64,000 bases of DNA, taken from the NCBI GenBank assembly GCA_030063045.1, contig JAQSEB010000143.1, positions 400,592 to 464,591 of the forward strand, in the 5' to 3' direction. This document shows, one piece after another, positions 19,281 through 30,852 of this stretch; positions within the stretch are counted from its first letter, which is position 1; each line of letters begins with the position of its first letter. This DNA comes from Pratylenchus scribneri. Taxonomy: Eukaryota > Nematoda > Chromadorea > Rhabditida > Pratylenchidae. The notes beneath the pieces were generated by a model. That model saw nothing but the letters and a program-made list of their open reading frames with translations, was not told the DNA's origin and did no database searches. The position numbers and the translations under genes are program-made.

Positions 19281-20057
19281 TGTTGTAAATTTAATTTGAA
19301 AGCTTGCTTTGTTAATTATTTCGACTTGATCAATTTGAAAATGATTTATTCAACGCTAAAAAAATATAAGGCCTTTTACTCTTATTCATAAAAGGTAGCT
19401 AGTATTAATAAATGTAAAAATAATATGCAATGTGCGAATCGCGATTGTTAATGTGTGATGTTGATGTCACACCACAACCCATAAGTCCTTTATATAAAAT
19501 AAAATTTTGGGATTGAATTCATTGAATCAATTATTTTTTGTTCGAAATTTGAGTCAGTAAGTTTGTGTGAGTTACTAAATCATAATCTGTGATCTGAGTT
19601 TATAAAATTGTGCTGCTGTCCCGTCTTGTTTTTTTTTTTTTGTTTGGGTTTTGGGACGAATGGAGAGAAGATGGAATGAATGAATGGATGAGGGATGGAG
19701 CATGGAGATGGAGGGAGGATGGATGACGCGATGCGCGATGTGAAATGTGAATTGATTTTTTCACTACAGTATCCACAATATTACATACACTACGCCAAAA
19801 TCGATAATTGTATTTATAAAATTTTTCATGAAGAAAAAATTGTTCAGTAACCGTAACCAAGTATAAATATTTTATCGGAAAACGATTTAGACATGTACAA
19901 CATTTCAATAATTAAAAATTTATCAAAAAATTGAAATCAAAACAATGCGATTCAAAATAAATTTTATAAAACAAAAAAAATTATATAGGTTTGAACATAG
20001 GAGGGATTAAGTTATATAAGGTCAATATAGTCGAATTTATTCTGTTTAGGAGGCACA
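19281..20057. other. Intergenic: Argonaute 5' region and dynactin 3' region
   Basis: About 780 bases with no supported open frame. A poly-T run at about 19630 and a GGATGGATG-type simple repeat near 19660-19740 are the only visible structures. No RNA gene was recognised. Confidence 0.55.
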
Positions 20058-23000
20058 TTAAGCATTGGCTGTGGCAAATGTCCTCGTTGATTCATTGGTC
20101 AAAGGCAATTCTCCACCCATTCTTTCGTTCTCCTTCCTCTGACCAATGGCTTGTAAAAGCAGTGGGGGAATTGGCTCATTTGGACGATATTTACGCCAAA
20201 AACGATGTACACGGATCCTCAACTGAAAGAATGAAATTGTTTTTAAAAAAATTTACAAAATCACTCACGCTTTCTGCTCGGAAATTGATGTTTTCCACAG
20301 TGCGTCGATATTTTTCCATTTGTTTTGGGTCATTTGGTCGCAAAACCAGGTTCGAATCACGTATCAATGCCTCGGATTGCTGTAACATTTCAGTCAATTC
20401 CTCGTGTTCACCCCGTTCCCTGTCCGCACAAATGGCACAACATCCATCCGGTTGTTGGCTCTGTTAAAATAATTAATTCCATTAAATAAAAATTATTTTT
20501 ATTCACTTCCAAAATGCGAATTCTTTCATGGGCCAAACGTAATTCACCCAAAACATTTTCGGGAATTGTCCCTTCTGTCATATTTTGCTCCAATTGGCTG
20601 CCACCACTTCCAATTCCAATGCTCGGTGTACTGCTATTGGTCGATGAGTTGGCAATTGCGGCGGCGGCAACAGCAGCTGCATTTTGTTGCTGAATTTGAT
20701 GTTGCATTTGCTAAAAAGAAAAAAATCAAATTTTATAAATTAATAAGGGAAATATTTTTAAAATTTAAATTTTTAACCTAGAAATCTTTCAATTTTGGCC
20801 ATATTTTATGGATCTTTGTATTATAATTTTGACAAAAATAATTACAAAAAAAACATTTCTTTTCGTTGTCAAATTTTTTTACGTTTAAAGAGATCACCGC
20901 TATAAAGGCCTTCTTCGAGAATTCTTTGGATCGATCCTTTTCCCTTTCCTTCTCCAATTGGGTTTCTTCCAGTTGTGCCTTCATCAGGGCCAAATTTTGT
21001 TCAGCATCACTAAAATGGTTAAATTATTTTCGGTAATTAAATTATGGCTCAACCAACTTTTTTTGACGCATCAATTCCTCCTCAAGCTGATCACATTTTG
21101 TTTGAAGTCGTTGAATTTCTGCCTTCAATGGTGTGGCCGCCGTATTCTCTGCCAATTGTTTTTCGGCCATATCCAATCGAAGCTATAAAAAATATCAAAA
21201 ATTATTAAAAATGAATTCAATATTTAAAAATTCTAAACCCAAATTTCCTAATAATTAGTAAACCTTCATTGTGCCAATGTCCTGTTCCCTGGCTTTGAGT
21301 GTTTTTTGCAATTTGAGTGATTCTTCGTCCTTTTTAGCCACTTGCCAACGTAAACTTTCGGCCTCGACTGAATCCTCTTTGCGGGAATGGGCTCGATCAA
21401 GCAATGGCTTTATGAAATCATTGATGGAATTTGCCTTTTGATTTGGCGGAATTTCCATTGAAGAATTTTCCAAGGCCTCGCTGAGTCCATCCAAAACAGA
21501 TTTAATCGATTCCAACGATTCGCTAAAAAATTTGAAAATATTAATAAAATTTATTTTAATTTTTTTGAATTTTTTTTGAAAATTGGTAATAACGAAACTT
21601 ATTTATATGAAGACATACAAAATTAATGAATGCGCCCGACGATGTCCATCCACCTGGCCAATGAATTTCTCGACGGAAGAGAGCACAAATTCCAACATTT
21701 GTTGGGCCGGCAACCCTTCCGAATCGACAACACCCAGTTGGGATGTGGCCAGTGAACAACTTTGTTGCACAATTCGACCACATTTCTCCAGTGCCGTGAT
21801 TGCCGAAAGAAGTCGTTCATTGAACTGAAAATAATTAATTAAAATTTATTAATAAAAAATCAAGGGAAACCTCCGGTGTTAACATCAATTCATTCTCCTT
21901 TGGAATGCGATTTAGGGCGCGCATGGCCATTCCCTCGCATTCCGTCAACAATTGGCTCAATCTTTCGACGAATCCGGTGAATTCCGCCTCCATATTGCCG
22001 CCGCCCAAACTGCCGGACATACTTTTGGCCATCAATGAGGAATGAACCGAGGCGGTCAGAAGGGAATCGGCGCCGGTTGTGCCAGCCGGATTTGATGTGC
22101 TCGATGAGGAGGCGGCCATCGGGGAGTCAACCTAATTTAATTTGAATATTTTTTGTTTAATGTCAAAAGTGAACCAAAAGAAAATGACGAAGTCGTTGGC
22201 CATTGAATTGGATCCAAGCCAGACCCTCCTTTATTTGGGTCAATGTATTCCGAACATCCTCCCTCGCATTGAATTGTTCAGTGCTCAAATTGGCCGAAAA
22301 TAGACGCTAAAAAATATTAAATTAATTAATTTAAATAAAATATTTATTAAAATTTTATTCCCTAAAAATAACCTGAAAATATTTGATAATTTGTTCGAGC
22401 TGATCAATGGATGTGTTCTCATCGAATCGATTTTGTTGGAGCAATTTGAAATATTCCTCGAATCGATTTTCCCTTTGGCCCGCCTCCATTTGAAGAATGG
22501 CCAGCCTTGAAAGACGTTCGGCCGAACAATTATTGAAAACCCTAAAAATTAAAATATTATTGATTTATTGGAATAAAACGAACGCAATAAATCGTTGAAG
22601 AATGGTCCGAAATTGTTGAAGTTGATAGCCAAAATGCCGGACATGGGCCCATTGTTCGCCTCTGTGCGAAAGGGTGACATGTTCTCGGCGAAGCCCGCCG
22701 GGGGTTTGTGGATATTTTTGATGGAGCAAATTGGCCAAACATTGGGCTTTGGCCGAAAGACGAGGGAAGAGGACGCAAAGGATGAGGCAGTCATTGTCAC
22801 CTGAAAAATGCGGTGGAAATTAATTTGGATTACAAATATATCTATGTTCATTTTTTCCATATCCAATGTACTAAAATTTGAGTAAATTGGAAAATTCATG
22901 AAAAGAATAACAATTATTTTTCTTGCTTTACGGACATTGTAGTTTAAAATTTATTCTTCTACAACGTTTCAGCAGCAAGATTTAGTGTATTTTTCATTGC

Positions 23001-24066
23001 TAACCTCCGGCTTTGGTGAAATTGTCGGGCAAAAAACTGCGTAAATAGGTGATTTGTTGTTTCGCCGATTTCAATTCAATTTTGGTCAATTCCGACTCAA
23101 CAATCTGAAAAATGAATTAAATTTATTTGTATTTTAGTCATTAAAATGGAATTCTTTTAATTATTAACTTTTAAACCATTGATTTTGACTGATAATATTG
23201 CAAACCTCTGAGAATGTTCGATTTGCATTGGCCAACAGCGAAATTTCGGCACCAGCGGCCCGGGCCTTTTCCTCCTCCCTCGCGTGCATTGTGGCCAATT
23301 CATCGCGCAAATTTTGCACTTCCTCATTCAGGTCTGCCGTTTTTTGTCGAAATTTGACAATTGCCCTTTCGTAGTCAACCGCACGGTTTTCATCATCGGC
23401 CAATTGGCGTCGAAGCTAAATAATAAAAATGAATTTAAAATTAATGCCAAAAATTCCAAACCGCTGTAAGTGCGATCATTTGTTCTTCATTTTTCAATTG
23501 CAATTCTTTTTCGGTCTCCTTCCATGTGTCAATCATTTCCTCATCCATTAGATGCAATTGCTCCAGATCGTAGTTTTCCAATTTTAAGTTTCTGAAATTA
23601 TTTTTGGTCACTTCATTTATTCAATAAAAATCCCCAATTCAATTCATACTTATTCTGCTCCTCTAAATCAAGGTTTTTGGCCGTCAATGTTGAAATAATT
23701 TCCTCCGTGTTCATCTGGCCCTCCAATCGACTTTCCAATTCAACAATTTGATTATTCAACTAAATTAGTTTTTAACATATTTAAATGTGCAAATGAGGAA
23801 TAAACCATTGCAATGGCCAATACAAGTTCTTCATTTTTTGCCTGCAATTCGCGCTCTGTCTCTTTCCCCATTTCAATAAGTTCCTGGTCCAGCTCATGCA
23901 ATTGCTCCAATTCGTGAATGTCCAATTTTAAGTGGCTTAAATTTTTTATTGAAATTATTTATTTATAAATTAAGTTTTACTTGATTTGTTCCTCCATTTC
24001 GAGATTTTTACTTGTCAAATTTGATATTATTGCTTCCGTATTCACTTGATCTTGATCAGTATCCAT
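20058..24066 (-). CDS. Dynactin subunit 1 (p150Glued) homologue lacking CAP-Gly, with duplicated coiled coil
   Basis: The largest dynactin subunit, which links dynein to cargo and microtubules. Recognition rests on FLPDNFTKAGG followed by DNDCLILCVLFPRLSAKA (about 23000-22730), and on AMRALNRIPKENELMLTPE and LQKTLKAREQDIGTMK, all in dynactin order. The N-terminus MDTDQDQVNTEAIISNLTSK (24066) enters the central coiled coil directly, so the CAP-Gly microtubule-binding domain and first coiled coil are absent. The next gene (24610) is on the other strand, leaving no room for them. The first roughly 90 residues (24066-23760) and the following roughly 90 (23760-23400) are tandem copies: NTEAIISNLTSKNLEMEEQ versus NTEEIISTLTAKNLDLEEQ, and LEQLHELDQELIEMGKETE versus LEQLHLMDEEMIDTWKETE. 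Both introns fall at the same places in the two copies. The tail after about 20700 is Ala/Ser/Asn-rich and ends TRTFATANA. It may be a paralogue, or the normal gene in p135-like form. Confidence 0.85.
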
Positions 24067-24609
24067 TGTTGTTGCTTGTTGGATATTAATTTTTCTTATA
24101 GCAAAACAACCTTTAAAAAATCAAAATGTTGGTTTACTTTTAAAAGGCTATTGAAAAAGCAACTAAAATAATAAATGTACTAAAAAATTAAAATCTCAAA
24201 AAAGTCGAAACAATATGCATCAATCCGCTGGTCTCTGGGGGTTAAAAAAAAGAAAAAAAATTTATTGCTTTACTAGGCAAATCTTATTTTTTTTCTTTTT
24301 ATAGTTTTTTTTTTATTAAGATATTACTTCTTAGGAAAAATAATTTGGGTTCGATTCGGTCAATTACTTTTGGTGCTAGTGCTAGCGTGTTTTTAACGAA
24401 AAAAGCATAATATGTCATTTTCTTTCATTATATCCAAAGCCGGTTTTTATTTGGAAAACGCGAAAACCTTAAAACTTTTTAAAAACTTGAATCTTGAAAA
24501 GTTTTTAATTTAAAATATTTTTTTTTCTAATTTTTTTCACAATTCTTTTACAGCAGATCATATTAATAAAATCAACAATAAAAAATATTTAATAAGTCAC
24601 AATTAAATA
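24067..24609. promoter_or_regulatory. Divergent promoter region between dynactin and UCR-2 genes
   Basis: 540 bases between two divergent start codons, so both 5' control regions must lie here or in the first introns. TTTTACAG at about 24546-24553 is a good acceptor-like site 56 bases before the UCR-2 ATG and could take a spliced leader. Otherwise there are poly-T/A runs. No specific binding site was identified. Confidence 0.45.
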
Positions 24610-26422
24610 ATGCTACTCCGACGCGGACTTGCTTCAGCCGCTACTGCACAGGCCAAATCGAATCCGGTGGTCGAGCCAATCCAATTAAAGACATCCCGTC
24701 TCACAAATGGAATGACCGTCTCTTCTGTTGATTTACAGGTTTTTTCTTTTGAATTCTAATAAAAGATAATTTTGTAAATAATTTGAAGGGCCCCGTCACA
24801 CAATTGGTGTTCGCATTTCGTTCCGGTTCACGCTATCAACAACCGGATGAAGGTGGCCTGGCACATTTGTTGAGGAATATGATTGGCAGAGATTCGGACA
24901 ATTATTTGGGCATGAGATTGCTTTGGGAGAGCGCACAGAATGGGGCAAATGTTGACTCACGGATGTCCAAGGATTTGCATTGCGTCCAAATGAGCGTGGT
25001 TTGTTTTTAGTTTTTAAACATTTAATCAAATTTGAAGAGAATATATAAAATATTTTCAGACCCGAACCCAGGCTCCAATCGCCCTTTCCATTCTTGGCGA
25101 ACTTGTCCAACCCGCCGTCAAACCCTGGGAGACACTGGCTGTGGACAGTGAATTGGATGTGGATTTGAAAAGCCAAACGCCGAAGGAAATTACCCTGGAG
25201 AATTTGCATCGAGCCGCATTCCGCAACGGCTCATTGGCCCAACCACTTTTGGCCGCTCCATATCAAATTGGAACGGAAGGCACGAATCGATACAGAAAAT
25301 TGGCTGGATATGTGCTCTCTCGTTGGAAATCGGCCGAATCTGCGCTCATCGGTGTTAACATTGACCACACATTATTATTGGAATATGCGGTAATTTTATC
25401 AATTTATAATTTAATTTTAATTAATTTAATTCGCAGACCGACCATTCACCGGTTCCCGATGGCGAGGCTAAACCGGCCGACCCTTCGCCATTCTTGGGTG
25501 GCGATGTACGCCAAGGAGGCGGTGGCCAAATTGCCCACGTTGCCATTGTGGGCCAAGGAGCGATGGCCAGCAATGAAAAGGCAATGGCCGTACAGGCTGT
25601 TCTCAGTGTACTCATTGGGCAAAGTGGTAAATTTTTATTTTTGATAAAAATTATTCTAAAAAATTATCAAAAAATATTTCTAAAATAAATTTCCGCATTT
25701 TAGGCCAATATACGAACAATCCGAATATTGCCCAACCGGGTGTTGTGCATAAATCAGTACATAAAATGGCCAACATCAGTCCATTCTACCTCAGTCCAAT
25801 CAACCTTTCATATGCCGACAATGGATTGGCCGGCTTCTATTTGGCCGCCGATGGCACAATGGTCCAATTTATTTTTTATTTTCGTATATTTATAATCATT
25901 TTTAGATTTATCCCTATGTGAAAGCTGCGGTTCAGGGTCTTCGGGAATTGTCCGCCAATTCTGTGGATGATGAGATGCTTGGGGTTAAATTTTAAAGAAA
26001 TAAAAAATAAATATTTTTAAATAATATTAAATTAATTAATTAGAAATTAATTTATAAAGAAACAAATATTTTTTCCAGATTGCCAAACAAACGGCGACAA
26101 TGAAAATTTTGACCGAATCGGAAAGCACCGAACATTTGGCAATGGATCAGGCAGTTCAAGTATTAGCCAAAGGTGCTGCCCAATCACCGGCCGAACAGGC
26201 ACAACAAATTAAGCAAGTTACGGCTGAGGATGTGAAAAAGGTAAAATTTTTGAAAATAAAAATTTATCACTGAATTAAAAAAAATTAATTAATTTTTGGC
26301 CAATTTTGATTTTTAAAATAAATAAAAATTAATTTTTTTAGGCTGCCACGCAAATCTGTGCCAAATTGGCCTTGTCCGCCTATGGAAATGTGCATCAAGT
26401 CCCATATTTGGATGAAATGTGA
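24610..26422 (+). CDS. ucr-2: Ubiquinol-cytochrome c reductase core protein 2 (complex III)
   Basis: Core subunit of mitochondrial complex III, peptidase M16 fold. Exons: 24610-24738, 24789-24998, 25060-25389, 25437-25626, 25704-25861, 25906-25983, 26079-26240, 26342-26422. All joins keep frame. The N-terminus MLLRRGLASAATAQAKS is a basic, Ser/Ala-rich mitochondrial presequence. M16-family text includes LTNGMTVSS, LVFAFRSGSRYQ, GGLAHLLRNMIGRDSDNYLG and AYGNVHQVPYLDEM at the end. The zinc-binding HxxEH of active processing peptidases is replaced by LAHLLRN, as expected for core protein 2, so it is structural. Encoded about 420 residues is the normal length. Divergent from the dynactin gene; a transposon lies 93 bases after the stop. 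Confidence 0.94.
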
Positions 26423-26515
26423 GAACACGAAAGGAATTTGATAGACAAAGATGATTAAAAATAGAATTGTTCCTTTTTTTTGTTTATTAAATTTAGGTTT
26501 CACCTTTTTTAATTG

Positions 26516-27424
26516 TACAGGGTGGCCCAAAAGTTTGGAAACTCGTATTTTTCATCATAGCATTTTTACTAATTAAGATAAAAAGATGGAAATATAGCCA
26601 AAATGTGCGCAAGAGTTTAGGGAATTAAATAAAATATTAACATCCTTCCTATCCACTCTTGTCTTAATGCCGGAGGTAAAAATGCTTGAGGAAATTTTCG
26701 CCAAAACGCCGCACCTCCTTATGAGAAACTTAATCCCGTTCTCGAAGTAGATATTTTTTGGGGAGATAAAAACATTTATAAGTTTTAGCCAAGACCTTAA
26801 TCAACAAAATATAAAAAAAGAAAGGTTCATAGATTTCACTTTCTGACAATGAGGGATACATTTATCGGAGGTAATTTTTTCAAGCAAATTTTTTTGAAGT
26901 CACTTTTTAGACTCTTTGCTTTTTTGTTCGTGTTATAGCCAAATTGAAAAATCCATTTCCTTTTACCGAAATGGATATGATACTAAGGTTTAATTATTCC
27001 TTAATGAAATTTTTTGAAATTATAATTTTTCTTGATTTTGACCTCGAGATCTGCAAAAATTTGATTTTTGGCTTCCTACCCCATATCATCACTAATAGCT
27101 ATTATATTGATTATTAAATTATACCATTAGATAGAGGAGATAGAGATGCAAATAATATGTCATTTTGGCAAATGTTTGTTACTTATAAGATAAAAATTTT
27201 TATCTTCAAAAATTTGTCACTGGAGTTGCGGCGTTTTGGCGAAAATTTCCTCAAGCATTTTTACCTCCGGCATTAAGACAAGAGTGGATAGGAAGGATGT
27301 TAATATTTTATTTAATTCCCTAAACTCTTGCGCACATTTTGGCTATATTTCCATCTTTTTATCTTAATTAGTAAAAATGCTATGATGAAAAATACGAGTT
27401 TCCAAACTTTTGGGCCACCCTGTA
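26516..27424. mobile_element. Non-autonomous DNA transposon with about 200-bp terminal inverted repeats, TA target
   Basis: The element starts TACAGGGTGGCCCAAAAG and ends CTTTTGGGCCACCCTGTA. The terminal inverted repeats run about 26516-26718 and 27222-27424 and are almost identical; I see a mismatch only near the inner end (CCGCACCTCC against CCGCAACTCC). The TA at each outer end fits the duplicated TA target of Tc1/mariner elements, and the terminal GGTGGCCCAAAAG is mariner-like. The middle of about 500 bases has no transposase frame. The near-identity of the arms suggests a recent insertion. Confidence 0.93.
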
Positions 27425-27466
27425 CATCGTAAAGAATTGATAAATGATTTAAAATTGTTTATTTTA

Positions 27467-28789
27467 TTATATTTTGGAAGTGTTCAAAATCATCAAATTT
27501 TTGCAATTTTTTCGGCAAAAGCATGGAGGATTTGGTGCCATCTTTTCCGGGTCTTCGTCAAAATTTTCTAACATTTCAGCAATTTTCGGGCTACTAAAAA
27601 TTTAAAATTATTTAATTCAAACCCAAAAATTTAATTCACCTTATTTCTTTTTCTGCGGCCTTTTTCATCAATGTTATTTTTTCATTCCCAATTTGCATCA
27701 TTTTTTCCTGTTCCTTTTTAATGGCCACCAAATATTCCCTCATTTTGGCCAATTCAACTTTTGTCGCCGACCGTGCGACTCCATTTTCGATGATAATTCC
27801 GTTCTATAATTTAAAATTCGGGTACCGTATTTCCTCTATTAGTGGCCCCTCTTCCACCAAAGGGCAAAAATTTTTGTTTTCCTTTTTTTCACTTAAAAAT
27901 CCTAAAAAAGGCTTTGTCTATATGCCAATAATGCCAAGGGCCGTTCCTATTTTCTTATTACTGTACCCCCAACTTTTGCCCGATCACCCCACTACTCGAT
28001 CAATCAAATATTGCCCCAAGTCGAATTTATAAACCAGCAGCAGCTCTTTTCCTCCCAAAATGCTCCTTTTTCGCTGTTCATATTATTTATTATTCCTATT
28101 TTCACGCCCAACTGATAAATAAATAATGCAATTTAAATTTTATTTCCTTTTTAATAGACAAAAGTGGGAAAAAGTTATGGTTCGATTTCGATGCCTTTTG
28201 GGTCAATCTTTTTTGTAAAATGGATTGGAAATATTTGTTCTATTCAATTGTCCCAATGTTATATATTCATCCAAAAAAAACTTACATCAAATATGCAGGA
28301 ATGTCGATAGGTTTCGGGATCAATTTCCTCCTTAAGCTTTTCCTCAATTTCTTCTTTGATCTTTCCATCATCATCCTTCCTTCCATTATTCTTCTTCCTT
28401 TTCCCTCCTTTATTCTCCTTCTCATTGTTTATATTCGGCATTTCCTTTTTCTCCATTTGTGGCCCATCTTTTGGTGGCTTTTTCTTCCCATTCTGCGGCT
28501 TCTCTTCATCATTTTTTCCATTGTCGCTTTCTTTTTTCGTCATCTCTTCATCCTTTATGGTTTTCGGCTTTTCCTTCCTCTCCTCCCCTTCGATCACTTT
28601 TCCATTTTTAATTTGAATAATTTTCTCATCCGATGCATTTTTCTCCACCAATTTTACGTTCACATTCAGCCCATTTAATCCATCGTCTTTTTTTCCTATT
28701 GGACTTTCATGTTCATTTTTGGCTGAACAAAATTCATTGAAGATGGCGAAGAAAATTAGAATTGAGAATAATTTAAAATGAATTAGCAT
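27467..28789 (-). CDS. Secreted protein with charged linker and pepsin-inhibitor-3-like domain (tentative)
   Basis: Three exons: about 28789-28266, about 27808-27650 and about 27591-27467. The N-terminus MLIHFKLFSILIFFAIFNEF ending CSA is a clear signal peptide. A Lys/Glu/Asp-rich linker of about 130 residues follows (PKDGPQMEKKEMPNINNEKE). The C-terminal part (HSCIFD, then NGIIIENGVARSATKVELAK, MREYLVAIKKEQEKM and APNPPCFCRKNC) resembles the repeated domain of nematode pepsin inhibitor-3 (PI-3). The likeness is in a Cys, then NG, then a conserved R-T-E-L helix, ending PPCFC. If correct it is an extracellular aspartic-protease inhibitor or a relative without activity. The domain call is from memory of the family pattern and is uncertain; secretion is well supported. 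The intron of about 450 bases between exons 1 and 2 contains a dispersed repeat. Confidence 0.6.
27840..28080. repeat. Dispersed repeat copy (ACTGTACCCCCAACTTTTGCC)
   Basis: Within the long intron of the secreted-protein gene, ACTGTACCCCCAACTTTT followed by GCCNRATCACC and TCAATCAAATATTGCC also occurs at about 58335-58400. The two copies match along about 70 bases, with diverged flanks. Confidence 0.6.
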
Positions 28790-29286
28790 TTTATGGACTG
28801 ACTTATTCGTAATTTAATTGGTTTAACTATGAAATCTGAATAAAGGAAATGGCCGAATTTAAAGCTTCTAATGAAGCTTCCCATTATCTATTTATATATT
28901 AATGCTTTGACTCACCATCCACTCACCGAAAATAGTTAAAGTGAAAAATGATGTCAAATTTTTATTGGTGAAAAACTGGTAAAGCTAAACAAATTCTAAA
29001 GCTTCACAATAAAAGGGGAAGTGTCATTTCTTTTATAATTGATGAGTCAATTTATGCTAAAGGCAACATCACAGAAAACAATTAAAATGGGTCTACTAAT
29101 TTATCCAAATGATAAAAAAAACATTCTTCCAAATTTTGCCTATAGGCTAAAATCATATTTTATTTGTGGATTCACAAAGCAAAAATTGTCAAAGAAAGTC
29201 ATACTTTAATGAATGAATCAAAAATACAATTGTTTATTCAAAAAATTGAATTACAGTTTATCTAGCACCAATTGTACTTATTATTT
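28790..29286. other. Intergenic, nothing recognised
   Basis: AT-rich sequence upstream of the secreted-protein gene and downstream of the tail-anchored protein gene. It has no open frame, RNA gene or repeat that I can support. Confidence 0.5.
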
Positions 29287-29898
29287 TCATTTCCAATAGA
29301 ACAATTTGATCAAGCACAAAACCACGACGCAGCCTGAGAGAAAGCAAACCAGCAAACGAGTCCGTAGACTTGGTTTTTCGCGAACAACTTGGCTTTCGGC
29401 CAAACTTCCTGGTAATGCATATTCTTTGCCTCCAGCATCAAAAGATATTTTTGTTGTTGCCTAAATTACATTTCCAAATATCAATTGAAAATCTCAGAAA
29501 CTTTACTTTCTTGTGATGAATTTGTTGGTCAACAAAATCTTCGGTTAGCTCGCATTTTTCTGATGCTAAAACATTTTCCATAATATCCAATTTTGTCATC
29601 GAATTTCGATTTCGACGTCTAAAAATTTAAAATTCTTTAAATTTTAAATTAAATTAAGTAATATTATTATTATATTTAAATTTCCAAATTTCAATATATT
29701 TTCTCACATTGGAGAATATGCAATTTGTGCACCAAATTTTGTGGATTCTCTTTTGGCCGATACAATTACGATGGGTGGTGGGACTGAACGGCGACTCAAA
29801 CTGGCAGCCGAAGTTGACCCGGTGCTGGTGTCTACGATGGAATTCGGCGTTGATGATGAGGACGATGAAGAGGAGGAATGGGAATTAGAATTCGGCAT
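29287..29898 (-). CDS. Small Ser-rich protein with C-terminal membrane anchor
   Basis: Exons: 29898-about 29709, about 29620-29514 and about 29461-29287. They join in frame. The start MPNSNSHSSSSSSSSSTPN is low complexity. The middle is RRRNRNSMTKLDIMENVLAS. The end is basic and hydrophobic (RTRLLVCFLSGCVVVLCLIK, then LFYWK), which reads as a single C-terminal transmembrane segment in the tail-anchored orientation. No family was recognised. The hydrophobic tail and consistent splice phases argue for a real gene. An upstream in-frame codon TTG at 29922 is not used as the start. Confidence 0.6.
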
Positions 29899-29934
29899 TT
29901 CAATGCCAAAATCAGTGATCAATAATTAATCTTA

Positions 29935-30216
29935 AAATTACAATTACAATCTTAAAATGACTATTTTACAATTACAATCTAACTTCTACAATTACAATCG
30001 CAATTACATCTTTGCAATTACAATCTAACTTTTACAATTACAATCCAACTTTTACAATTACAATCGCAATTACAATTATAACTTTTACAATTACAATCGC
30101 AATTACAATTACAAACTAACTTTTACAATTACAATCACAATTACAATTGCAATCTAATTTTTACAATTACAATCGCAATTACAATTACATCTAACTTTTA
30201 CAATACAATCTTAAAA
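29935..30216. repeat. Low-complexity tandem repeat (TTTACAATTACAATCGCAAT)
   Basis: Degenerate tandem units of TACAATTACAATC alternating with GCAATTACAATTACA and CTAACTTT. It fills the gap upstream of the tail-anchored gene. Confidence 0.85.
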
Positions 30217-30852
30217 TAACAATTAATTTAGAAGGGAATATAATGAAGTGATCAATGGAAATGGAATGGCGAACACATTTTTAATGTTGATTACTGATAA
30301 TGATAAATAATTATGTTTGGGACTTGGAAGAGTGTTGTCAAGCAAATATTGTGGTGATAAGGGTGATTTTTCTATTCTATGTCCACGACTTTTTTGGAGG
30401 GTGGAATATATTGAAGTGAAAATCTCAAGAATTCAACCATTTTTTCTTTACGATCGACTAAAAAAATTTTACACATTTATTATTTCATCGACGGAGGAAT
30501 TTGGCCATTTTATTCCAATCAATTCCTAGCGCAAATAAGAAAATATGGTCTCTCAGACCGATGAAAAAGAATGTGTCATCTTCATGAAACATGAATGACC
30601 GATCAACCCCTTCTTCCACCCAAAATAAGTTATTAAAAAGTACAAAATATAATAAATACTTTATTTGGTTGAAAGAAATGTTTGGAAAGTCCATGAGAGT
30701 GAGATACAACAATAATATAATAGGCGCAAAAAGGTATAATAACCATACAAAAAAATAAGTGAAAATGGGTCAGAGGTGGGGAATAATATATTTAATAGAG
30801 GGAGGCACTGGGAATTTTGTTTGCTGGGAAATAAATAATTTTGGTCACTTCA
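30217..30852. other. Intergenic, downstream of kinesin gene
   Basis: No open frame with family likeness. This stretch was searched for WD40 repeats that could extend the kinesin gene and none was seen. Confidence 0.55.

Noticed and set aside
26516..27424. Possible CRISPR-like or hairpin regulatory RNA locus
   Set aside because: The structure is fully explained by terminal inverted repeats with TA borders of a DNA transposon.
28220..28678. Plus-strand hydrophobic frame (152 codons) as a membrane protein
   Set aside because: It is antisense to the Lys/Glu-rich linker of the secreted protein, which has a signal peptide and proper splicing.
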